From Psychromarinibacter sp048262455 (GTDB lineage: Bacteria > Pseudomonadota > Alphaproteobacteria > Rhodobacterales > Rhodobacteraceae), in assembly GCA_048262455.1 (NCBI GenBank), contig JBLXFD010000003.1:124001-188000 (forward strand): a stretch of DNA of 64,000 nucleotides. The letters run 5' to 3'. Shown piece by piece: positions 51,700 through 59,531 of this stretch. The notes beneath the pieces were generated by a model. That model was not told the origin of the DNA. It worked only from the letters and a program-made list of their open reading frames with translations, and did no database searches. The number at the start of each line of letters is the position of its first letter. Position 1 is the first letter of the stretch. A program made the position numbers and the translations under genes.

Positions 51700-51890
51700 G
51701 GGGGGTGGTCGCAACAGAGGGTCAGCGCCCGTCCGTGGGTGGGCGCCCCTGCCGCCGGTGGTCGCCGCTTTATCTCACCGCCACATCCTCGCTCCACTCC
51801 CGCGCAAACGGTGAGGAAGCGCCCGCCCGGGGGACGGACGGGCGCTGGCCCGGCGGCGCTGCGCGCCTTTGTTCCGGGCCGGGTGCTCTT
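51700..51890 (+). repeat. Dispersed structured repeat, family 2 copy B
   Basis: The second copy of the repeat at 49716-49905. Here the terminal arms pair better: GCGCCCGTCCGT (from 51725) with ACGGACGGGCGC (ending 51845). It fills the gap between DUF3775 and rmuC and abuts the rmuC stop, so it could also end the rmuC transcript. Confidence 0.8.
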
Positions 51891-51911
51891 GCCCGCGATG
51901 CGATGCCTCTC

Positions 51912-53327
51912 CTAGCTGTCGCCAAGCTCCAGTTCGGCCGGCCGATCCGCCTCGGCCGACAGCGCCCGCGGCTCCACCGTGACGCCATCCGGCGCGGCCA
52001 GCGGGTCTTTCGCCGCCACCACCCCCATCGCCTCGAACTTCCGCGCCGAGGGCAGCACCCGCGATTCCATCGAGCCCACCGCCCGGTTGTAATGCTCCAC
52101 CGACTGGCTCAGCGTCCGCCCCACCTTGCCGAGGTGCCCGGCAAAAACCCCCAGCCGGTCGTACAGCTCGCGCGCCTGCTTCTGCACCTCGGCGGCATTG
52201 GCGGCCATCTTCTCCTGCTGCCAGCCGTAGGCGATGGCCTTGACCAGCGCCATCAAGGTGGTGGGTGTGGCGATCAGCACCTTGTTGCGGAAGGCGTATT
52301 CGATCAGGTCGGGGTCGCACTCGGCCGCCGCGGCGACGAAGGTTTCGCCGGGGATGAACATCACCACGAAGTCCGGCGTCGTCTCGATGCTGTCCTGGTA
52401 GGACTTCGACGCGAGGTTCTTCACATGCGCACGCACCTGCGCGGCGTGGCGGCGGATGTGGCCCTGCTGCTCGTCGGGGCCCTCGCAGTCGATGGCGTCG
52501 AGGTAGGCCTCCAGCGGGGTCTTGGCGTCGATGACGATGGTCTTGCCGCCGGGAATGTTCACCACCGCGTCGGGACGGCGGGCGCCGGCCTCGGTGTCGA
52601 TCTGCTGCTCCATGCGGTAGTCGACGTGGTCGGTCATCCCGGCCATCTCGAAGACCTGCCGCAGCTGCATCTCGCCCCAGCGCCCGCGGGTCTTGGGCGC
52701 GCGCAGGGCCTGCACCAGCTTGCGGGTCTCCTGCCCCAGCGCCACGTGCTGCTGGCTCAGCTGCTCTACCTGCGTGCGGATCGCGCCGTAGGCGTCCTGC
52801 CGGGCCTTCTCGATCTCCTGGATCCGGTGGTCGAAGGCCCCCAGCTTTTCTGCCAGCGGCTTTACCATGTTCTCGATCGCCGTCTGGCGGGTGGTCAGGT
52901 CGTGGCCGGCCTCGGCGCTGTGCTTGCGGAAGCGTTCCGAGACGAGGCCCAGGAAGTTCTCGGAGTTGCTCTTGAGGACCGAGCCCGCGAGGCTTTCGAA
53001 CTTCTCCTCCACCTCCTTCTTCAGGGTGGTGATCTCGGACAGCCGCTCTGCGTGGTGCTCGCGCAGGCTTTTCATCTCCTGCTCCAGCCGCCCCCGCTCC
53101 AGCTGCTCGGCGCGGTAGCGGTCGTCCAGCGCCCTTCGCTCCTGCTCCAGCGGTTCGACCCGACCCGCCTGCGCCTCGGCCAGCGTCAGCCGGTGGCGCA
53201 GGTCGGCGGCCTCGCCCTGGCTTTGCACCAGCCGCCGCGCGGTGCCGGCGCGCAGCACGAGGACGGCGACCAGAAGGAACAGCAGCACCGCGCAGGCAGC
53301 GGTCAGGATGACGGGATCCAGGGGCAT
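51912..53327 (-). CDS. rmuC: DNA recombination protein RmuC
   Basis: 471 residues: an N-terminal membrane helix (residues 5-28), a long coiled coil (about 30-180), and the RmuC nuclease-like domain of the PD-(D/E)xK type with TRGRWGEMQLRQVFEMAGM and VNIPGGKTIVIDAKTPLEAYLDA. RmuC limits inversions at short inverted repeats, which is notable beside the palindromic repeats here. ATG at 53327 chosen over the adjacent GTG. 27 bases downstream of mutL on the same strand. Confidence 0.92.
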   Translation of the reverse strand: MPLDPVILTAACAVLLFLLVAVLVLRAGTARRLVQSQGEAADLRHRLTLAEAQAGRVEPLEQERRALDDRYRAEQLERGRLEQEMKSLREHHAERLSEITTLKKEVEEKFESLAGSVLKSNSENFLGLVSERFRKHSAEAGHDLTTRQTAIENMVKPLAEKLGAFDHRIQEIEKARQDAYGAIRTQVEQLSQQHVALGQETRKLVQALRAPKTRGRWGEMQLRQVFEMAGMTDHVDYRMEQQIDTEAGARRPDAVVNIPGGKTIVIDAKTPLEAYLDAIDCEGPDEQQGHIRRHAAQVRAHVKNLASKSYQDSIETTPDFVVMFIPGETFVAAAAECDPDLIEYAFRNKVLIATPTTLMALVKAIAYGWQQEKMAANAAEVQKQARELYDRLGVFAGHLGKVGRTLSQSVEHYNRAVGSMESRVLPSARKFEAMGVVAAKDPLAAPDGVTVEPRALSAEADRPAELELGDS

Positions 53328-53354
53328 CACTCACTCCACACGAAAAAGGACGGT

Positions 53355-55190
53355 CTAGCGCCGCCCGAACAGCTTCTCGATGTCGGCCAGCTTCAGCTCC
53401 ACGTAAGTGGGCCGGCCGTGGTTGCACTGGCCCGAGTGGGGCGTCGCCTCCATCTCGCGCAGCAGGGCGTTCATCTCCTCGCCGGTCATGCGCCGGCCCG
53501 AGCGGACAGAGCCGTGGCAGGCGACACGCGACAGCACCGCCTCGATGCGGGCGCGCAGGCTCTCGCTTTCGCCGAGGTCGTCCAGCTCGTCGAGGATGTC
53601 GCGCAGCATGGCGCCGGCATCCACCGGGCCCAGCAGCGCCGGGGTCTCGCGCACCGCGACGGCGCCGGGGCCGAAGGGTTCGATGGTCAGGCCGAGGCGT
53701 CCGAGGTCATCGGCGAGGTCCAGCAGGCGGCGGGCGTCGTCGGAGGACAGCTCCACCACCTCGGGGATCAGCAGCGCCTGCGCGGCGACGCCGTTGCCCG
53801 CCATCTGGCGCTTGAGCTTCTCGTAGACCAGCCGTTCGTGCGCCGCGTGCTGGTCGACGATGACCATGCCGTCGGCGGTCTGGGCGATGATGTAGTTCTC
53901 GTGCACCTGCCCGCGCGCGGCACCGAGGGGGTGGTCGTCGCGGGGCGCGGTCTCGGGCGCGGCGGGTTCGACCCGGGCGGCGGGGGCGGCGGGTTCGGCA
54001 AAGCCCCAGGGCGCCTGGGCGGCATGCGCCGTGCGCAGCGCCCCCTGCGAGGGGCGGTCCATCTGGTAGACGCGCGGCGGGCCGGGCGGCGGGCCCTCGG
54101 GCCGCAGCGCGCCCAGCGTGGCGGCGGCGACGGTGGTGGCGGCGCGGTGCCCGGCCTCGGCCAGCGCGTGGCGCAGGCCCGAGACGATCAGCCCGCGCGC
54201 GATGCCCGGCTCGCGGAACCGCACCTCGGATTTGGCCGGGTGCACGTTCACGTCCACCAGGTGCGGATCGCAGTCGAGAAACAGCACGGCGGCGGGGTGC
54301 CGGTCGCGGCTGAGGAAATCCGAATACGCCGCCCGCAGCGCCCCCAACAGCATCCGGTCCCGCACCGGGCGGCCGTTGACGAACAGGTACTGCTGGGTGG
54401 AAGAGCCGCGCGAATAGGTCGGCAGCGCCGCATAGCCGGTCAGCGCCAGCGCCTCGCGCCGGGCATCCAGCCGCAGGGCGTTCTCGGCGAAATCGGCGCC
54501 GATGATCCGCGACAGCCGGCGGTGCAGCGCGTCGAACATGTCGCCGGTCTCGGCCTCGGCGCGGAAGGTCACGCGGCCCTCGCCGCCGCCGGTGCAGTCG
54601 CGCAGGGTGAACCCGGTGAAGGGCTCGGCCATGGCCAGCCGCTTGACCACCTCGGCGATCGCCTGCGCCTCTGCCCGGTCCGAGCGCAGGAACTTCAGCC
54701 GCGCGGGGGTGGCGTGGAAGATGTCGCGCAGTTCCACCACGGTGCCGGCGTTCAGCGCGGCGGGGCGCACCGGTTCGATCCGGCCGCCGTTGACGGCGAT
54801 GCGCGCGGCCTCGGCCCCGTGACGCGAGGTGATGGTCAGCCGCCCCACCGCGCCCAGCGAAGGCAGCGCCTCGCCCCGGAAGCCGAAGGAGTGGATGTTC
54901 AGAAGGTCGGTGCCGTCGATTTTCGACGTGGCATGCCGCGACAGCGCCAGCGGCAGTTCCTCTGCCGAGATACCGTGGCCGTCGTCGGTGACGCGGATCA
55001 GGGTCTTGCCGCCGTCGGCCACCGCGATCTCGATCCGCCGCGCGCCGGCGTCCAGGGCGTTCTCCACCAGTTCCTTGACGGCGGATGCCGGACGTTCGAC
55101 CACCTCGCCGGCGGCGATGCGGTTGATGGCGCCTTCGTCCAGCTGACGAATGGCGTTGCGAGGGCTTATATGGGGGTCGGGCGCGTGCAT
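53355..55190 (-). CDS. mutL: DNA mismatch repair protein MutL
   Basis: A 611-residue MutL. The GHKL ATPase domain has IAAGEVVERPASAVKELVENALDAGA, DDGHGI and HSFGFRGEALPS. The C-terminal domain contains DQHAAHERLVYE, an exact match to the DQHA-x2-E-x4-E endonuclease motif, plus ACHGSVRSG and CNHGRPT, so this is a nicking MutL as in most bacteria without MutH. An Ala/Pro-rich linker (residues 335-400) joins the domains. Another ATG lies 21 bases upstream. Confidence 0.95.
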   Translation of the reverse strand: MHAPDPHISPRNAIRQLDEGAINRIAAGEVVERPASAVKELVENALDAGARRIEIAVADGGKTLIRVTDDGHGISAEELPLALSRHATSKIDGTDLLNIHSFGFRGEALPSLGAVGRLTITSRHGAEAARIAVNGGRIEPVRPAALNAGTVVELRDIFHATPARLKFLRSDRAEAQAIAEVVKRLAMAEPFTGFTLRDCTGGGEGRVTFRAEAETGDMFDALHRRLSRIIGADFAENALRLDARREALALTGYAALPTYSRGSSTQQYLFVNGRPVRDRMLLGALRAAYSDFLSRDRHPAAVLFLDCDPHLVDVNVHPAKSEVRFREPGIARGLIVSGLRHALAEAGHRAATTVAAATLGALRPEGPPPGPPRVYQMDRPSQGALRTAHAAQAPWGFAEPAAPAARVEPAAPETAPRDDHPLGAARGQVHENYIIAQTADGMVIVDQHAAHERLVYEKLKRQMAGNGVAAQALLIPEVVELSSDDARRLLDLADDLGRLGLTIEPFGPGAVAVRETPALLGPVDAGAMLRDILDELDDLGESESLRARIEAVLSRVACHGSVRSGRRMTGEEMNALLREMEATPHSGQCNHGRPTYVELKLADIEKLFGRR

Positions 55191-55235
55191 GCCACCAGAC
55201 CTAGCATGCACGCGCCCGATTCTGAAATGCGAAAT

Positions 55236-56549
55236 TCAGTTGGAGGTGCTCAGCCCCTCCGGCTGTCCCACCACCACGAAGTGCAGCGCCTCGGGCCGCA
55301 CCAGCCGTTTCGCCACCCGCCGCACGTCCTCCAGCGTCACCGCTTCTATCTTGGCATTACGGGTCTCGATGTAGTCGATCGGCAGGTCGCCCAGCTGCAT
55401 GCCGACAAGGATGTCCGCAATGCGGCCGTTGCCGTCGAAGCGCAGGGGATAGGCGCCGGTGAGGTAGGTCTTGGCGTCCTCCAGCTCCTCGGGCGTGACG
55501 CCCTCGGCGGCGATCCGGGCCCATTCGTCGCGGATCACCTGCACCGCATCGGCGATGCGCGCGTTGGCAGAGCGGACCGAGCCCATGTAGAGATCGGCGT
55601 AGTCCTTGTCGACGAGGTAGGAATAGACCCCGTAGGTCAGCCCGCGCTTCTCGCGCACCTCTTCCATGAGGCGCGAGTTGAAGTCGCCGCCGCCGAGGAT
55701 CTGGTTCAGCACGAAGGCGGTGAAAAAGTCCGGGTCGTCCCGCTCGATCCCCTCGTGGCCGAAAATCGCCACCGATTGCGGGGTGTCGAAGGGAACGACG
55801 GTGACGCCGCCGGTGAACTCCGGCTGCACGTGCCCGGGTTCCTCCGCGCCTTCCTCTGGCAGACCGCCCAGCAGCTCGTCCAGCAGCACACCCAGTTCCG
55901 CGGCGGTGATGTCGCCCACGGCGGCGACATAGAGGTGATCGCGTGTCAGCACCCGGCGGTGCGCCTCCACCACGTCGTCGCGGGTCAGGGCGGTGACGCT
56001 TTCAATAGTGCCGTCGTAGGCGGAGCCGTAGGGGTGGTCGCCGAAGGCCATGCTGTCGAAGGCGCGCGAGGCGATCTCCTCGGGGTCGGTGGCGTCCGAG
56101 CGCAGGGCCGACAGCACCTGCGCGCGCACCCGCTCCACCGCGTCCATGTCGAAACGCGGATCGTTCAGCGCGGTTTTCAGCAGGTCGACGCTTTCCGCGC
56201 GATTCTCGGTAAGGAAACGGGCCGAGACCGAGAGCGCGTCGTCGTGCACCGAGAAGGAGAACTGCGCCGCCAGCGATTCCTGCGCGGTGGCGAAGGCCTG
56301 GCTGTCCATTTCGCCGGCCCCTTCCTCGATCAGGCCGGTCATCAGGTTGATCGCGCCGCGCTTGCCCGGCGCCTCCAGCGAGGCGCCGCCCTTGAAGCGG
56401 ATCTCGAGCGCGGTGAAGGGGATCGAATGTTCCTCCACCAGCCATGCGGTGATGCCGCCGGGCGAGGTGACCTCCTGGATCTCCACCGCGGCGCGCACAG
56501 GCAGCGCGGCGGCGAGGGTGACGAGGGCGGCGAGGGCGAAGCGGATCAT
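55236..56549 (-). CDS. M16 peptidase-like protein, inactive partner
   Basis: A 437-residue M16 (pitrilysin) family protein with a signal peptide (MIRFALAALVTLAAALPVRA). The position of the HxxEH zinc motif reads GLIEEGAGEMDS, so it lacks zinc ligands and should be the non-catalytic partner of the peptidase encoded directly upstream, like the alpha/beta pairing of mitochondrial processing peptidase. Overlaps that gene by four bases (ATGA). Periplasmic. Confidence 0.88.
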   Translation of the reverse strand: MIRFALAALVTLAAALPVRAAVEIQEVTSPGGITAWLVEEHSIPFTALEIRFKGGASLEAPGKRGAINLMTGLIEEGAGEMDSQAFATAQESLAAQFSFSVHDDALSVSARFLTENRAESVDLLKTALNDPRFDMDAVERVRAQVLSALRSDATDPEEIASRAFDSMAFGDHPYGSAYDGTIESVTALTRDDVVEAHRRVLTRDHLYVAAVGDITAAELGVLLDELLGGLPEEGAEEPGHVQPEFTGGVTVVPFDTPQSVAIFGHEGIERDDPDFFTAFVLNQILGGGDFNSRLMEEVREKRGLTYGVYSYLVDKDYADLYMGSVRSANARIADAVQVIRDEWARIAAEGVTPEELEDAKTYLTGAYPLRFDGNGRIADILVGMQLGDLPIDYIETRNAKIEAVTLEDVRRVAKRLVRPEALHFVVVGQPEGLSTSN

Positions 56550-58018
56550 TGGGCGGTCTCCTGCCCGGTGGCCTGCGGCTGGGCGGGCTCGGGCGCGGTT
56601 TCGGTTGCGGGCTCTGGCGGCGTGGCGGCTTCGGGTTCCGCCTCGGCCTCCATTTCGGGCTCCATTTCGGGCTCCACCTCGGCATCGGGCACCTTCATGA
56701 AGCCGGTGACAGCCCGGCGGCGGTCAAAGACGCGGGCCGCGGCGGCCAGCACATCTTCCTGCGTCACCGCCTGCAGCACCTCGGGCCAGGCCTCGATATC
56801 CTCCACCGTCAGCCCGGCGGTCAGGCCCGAGCCGTAGAGGCGGGCGAGGCTGCTGACCGAATCCTCGGCGTAGATCTGCGCCGCGCGCAGCTGGAACTTT
56901 ACCCGCTCGAACTGCGCGTCGTCGATCCCCTCTTCGAGGAACTCCGCCACCGCACCGTCCAGCGCCGCCTCTGCCTCTTCCAGAGAAACCCCCGGCACCG
57001 GCACGATGGCGAGGCCGAAGGTGGAATCGTCGTAGGACATGTCGTCGTAGAAGGCGGCGGTATAAAGCGCTGTCTGGGTCTGGAACTGCAGCTTGCGCGC
57101 CAGCACCGAGGTAATGTTGTTGCCGCCGAGGATCTCGGCCAGCAGCACCAGCGCCGCCGCTTCCTCCTGCGCGCCGCTGTCGCGTTCCGGGGCAAGGTAG
57201 CTGCGGATCACGTAGGGCTGCGCGACGCGCGGGTCCTCGTAGGTCAGGCGCCGCTCGGTCAATTGCGGCGGCTCCTGCGGGCGTTCGCGCAGGCCGAGGC
57301 CCGGCGTCGGCTCCAGCGGGCCATAGTAGGTCTCCGCCAGCGCGCGCACCTCGTCGGGCTGGACGTCGCCCGCGACGATGAGGATCGCGTTGTTGGGGGC
57401 GTAGTAGGTCTTGTAGAAGTCCAGCGCGTCCTGCAGGCCCAGCGCCACCATCTCGTGCTGCCAGCCGATGATCGGGATGCCGTAGGGGTGGTTCATGTAC
57501 TGCGCCGCGGTGCGCTGCTCGCCGAAGATAGCACCAGGGTCGTTCTCGACCCGCTGGTTGCGCTCTTCGATGATCACGTCGCGCTCGGTGGCGATGTCGT
57601 CCTCGGACAGGCGCAGGTCGCGCATCCGGTCCGACTCCATCCGCATCATCAGCTCCAGCCGGTCGGCGGCGACGCGCTGAAAGTAGCCGGTGTGATCGCG
57701 CGAGGTGAAGGCGTTGTCGGACCCGCCGTTGCGCGCCACGGTCTGCGAGAGCTCGCCGGGGGCCATGTCATCGGTGCCCTTGAACAGCAGGTGTTCGAGG
57801 AAGTGCGCGATGCCGGACTTGCCCGGAGGCTCGTCCGCGGCGCCGGCACGGTAGTAGACCATGTGCACCACCACCGGCGCGCGGTGGTCTTCCAGCACCA
57901 CCACCTGCATGCCGTTGTCGAGGGTGAAATCGGTCACCTCGGCGGCGCGGGCGGCATCGGGGATCGCCACCGGCAGCGTGGCGGCAAGGGCGATCATGTA
58001 AGGGAGCAAGCGGCGCAT
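56546..58018 (-). CDS. M16 zinc peptidase, catalytic partner
   Basis: A 490-residue periplasmic M16 peptidase. A signal peptide (cleavage near ARAAEV) precedes the zinc motif HFLEH (GIAHFLEHLLFKG, about residue 65) and the downstream Glu in the ERDVIIEERNQRVEND helix. The C-terminus is a repetitive Glu/Pro/Ala tail (PEMEPEMEAEAEPEA pattern) absent from most relatives. The GC-rich upstream in-frame extension has no signal peptide and was discarded. Confidence 0.9.
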   Translation of the reverse strand: MRRLLPYMIALAATLPVAIPDAARAAEVTDFTLDNGMQVVVLEDHRAPVVVHMVYYRAGAADEPPGKSGIAHFLEHLLFKGTDDMAPGELSQTVARNGGSDNAFTSRDHTGYFQRVAADRLELMMRMESDRMRDLRLSEDDIATERDVIIEERNQRVENDPGAIFGEQRTAAQYMNHPYGIPIIGWQHEMVALGLQDALDFYKTYYAPNNAILIVAGDVQPDEVRALAETYYGPLEPTPGLGLRERPQEPPQLTERRLTYEDPRVAQPYVIRSYLAPERDSGAQEEAAALVLLAEILGGNNITSVLARKLQFQTQTALYTAAFYDDMSYDDSTFGLAIVPVPGVSLEEAEAALDGAVAEFLEEGIDDAQFERVKFQLRAAQIYAEDSVSSLARLYGSGLTAGLTVEDIEAWPEVLQAVTQEDVLAAAARVFDRRRAVTGFMKVPDAEVEPEMEPEMEAEAEPEAATPPEPATETAPEPAQPQATGQETAQ

Positions 58019-58137
58019 CGGCCCTCCGGGTCTGCGGAACGTCTGGGCGCCATAGGTACATGGGGGATGGTCCCGTGCAAGGCGGGCAACGCAGTTGTGA
58101 GGGGTATGGGAGTGGTGGGGGTGGGGAGCTCTGTGGT

Positions 58138-58389
58138 GGCGGGCTGAAGCCCGCCCTACGGCTGGAGATCGGGTGAGGCGCAACACCAGCCTGCCCGTGG
58201 GCTGGCGCCTCCTACCTCCGGCTTGGACGCTTAATCCTCGCCAAGTCCGCGCGCAGAATGAGCCGTGCACGAGGATGTCACAGCGCCAGCCCGCCGGAAC
58301 GGGCAGGCGCTCGCCCCCGCGCCTTCGGCTTGTTCGGGGGCTGATCAGCGCTTCATTCGAACGAGGTGTAGGGCGGGGTTCACCCCGCC
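58138..58389 (-). repeat. Dispersed structured repeat, family 1 copy B
   Basis: Lies in the 418-base gap between the M16 gene and the DUF3035 gene, where nothing else is seen. Bounded by two facing REP units: GGCGGGC-TGAA-GCCCGCC (58138-58155) and GGCGGGG-TTCA-CCCCGCC (58372-58389). The interior is the reverse complement of the 37151-37360 repeat, with blocks such as GCCAGCCCGCCGGAACGGGC unchanged. The first REP differs by a compensated base pair (G-C to C-G), so the stem is kept. Confidence 0.82.
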
Positions 58390-58436
58390 TATGCGCAACA
58401 TGAGCCTGCCCGCGCGCAACGCCTCCTCAGCCCCCG

Positions 58437-58973
58437 CTAGCGCGGGCGCGGCGGGGCGGCGGGGGTGCGCACGCCGAGGCCGCGGAAGCGTTCCAGCTCG
58501 CGGTACTTGTTCAGCGACTGCGGCGCATAGGCGCGGTAGTAGACGTTGGTGCCGAACAGGCGCTCCAGCAGCCGGCCGTCCTTGCGGCGCCGGAACTCCA
58601 GGTCCTCGGCGGCCAGAACCCCTCGGATGTTGTCCTCCACCCCGTAGCGGCTGACGCTCGCCAGCAGCCCGGCGTCCTGCGCCGGAATGGTGGCGGCGAC
58701 ACCGGGACGACCGCCCAAAGCGGCGATGGCGTCGGCGTTGGGGTTCTGGTCCACCCGGTTGGCGCGGCCCGGCGTGGGCGGCGGAAGCGCGCTGAAGTTC
58801 TCGGGCGCCTCCAGCGGACGGTTCGGCACGATGGCGAATTCGTCGGGGCCGTCAGAGGAAGAGCGGATGTTCAAAAGCCGCGGATTGTCGCTGCCGCAGG
58901 CGCTCAGAAACACCACGATTGCCAACGCCGCCAAGGGCTTGCCCGTCCGAACCTGTCCCAGCCGCAGCCGCAT
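58437..58973 (-). CDS. DUF3035 family lipoprotein
   Basis: A 178-residue protein with a lipoprotein signal (LAALAIVVFLSACGS, acylated Cys about residue 26). The mature part (SDGPDEFAIVPNRPLEAPENFSALPPPTPG) is the DUF3035 pattern. Usually encoded beside lspA in Rhodobacterales, fittingly because LspA matures lipoproteins. Function unknown; outer-membrane or periplasmic location. Confidence 0.82.
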   Translation of the reverse strand: MRLRLGQVRTGKPLAALAIVVFLSACGSDNPRLLNIRSSSDGPDEFAIVPNRPLEAPENFSALPPPTPGRANRVDQNPNADAIAALGGRPGVAATIPAQDAGLLASVSRYGVEDNIRGVLAAEDLEFRRRKDGRLLERLFGTNVYYRAYAPQSLNKYRELERFRGLGVRTPAAPPRPR

Positions 58974-59026
58974 CGATGTTACCTCATCCGCGTTTGCGGC
59001 CTGTTTATCCCATGCCGGCGGCAAGG

Positions 59027-59497
59027 TCACGGGGTCTTTCTTTCCCCTGTGAACAGCACCAGCCCGCCCGCGCCCGCGAAGATCGCGATATCGGCCACGT
59101 TGAAGGCGAAGGGGTTGTCGATGCCACAGCAGGTCATGTTCAGGAAATCGGCCACCGCGCCGTAGATCAGCCGGTCCACCACGTTGCCCAGCGCGCCGCC
59201 GATCAGCAGGCCGGCAGAGATTTGCGCCGCGCGCCGCGTCTCTCGCCGCATCCACCAGGCCACCCAGGCCGAGATCGCCAGCGCCACCGCGATCAGCACC
59301 CAGCGGGTCCAGCCGCTTTCGCCCGACGACAGCAGGCCGAAGTTGATGCCCTCGTTCCAGGCCATGCGCAGGTTCAGGTAGGGCGGCCAGATGTCCAGCG
59401 CGCCGCGGGTGCGCAGCTCCAGCTCCTGCACCACCAGCCACTTGCTGGCCTGGTCCAGCACGAAGATCGCCGCGGCGGTGATCCACATCGTCTTCAT
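59027..59497 (-). CDS. lspA: Lipoprotein signal peptidase (signal peptidase II)
   Basis: A 156-residue inner-membrane aspartyl peptidase with four helices. The two catalytic aspartates are in GGALGNVVDRLIYGAVADF and FNVADIAIF. It cleaves prolipoprotein signals before the diacylated Cys. It lies 34 bases downstream of purH. Confidence 0.95.
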   Translation of the reverse strand: MKTMWITAAAIFVLDQASKWLVVQELELRTRGALDIWPPYLNLRMAWNEGINFGLLSSGESGWTRWVLIAVALAISAWVAWWMRRETRRAAQISAGLLIGGALGNVVDRLIYGAVADFLNMTCCGIDNPFAFNVADIAIFAGAGGLVLFTGERKTP

Positions 59498-59531
59498 GCG
59501 TTTCGCCCCGGCTTCTGGATGCGTGCCATCC

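Noticed and set aside
51624..56837. A 1737-codon open frame on the plus strand opposite rmuC, mutL and the M16 gene
   Set aside because: It is purely antisense to well-identified genes, has the Arg/His/Gly-rich composition of high-GC shadows and no recognisable domain.
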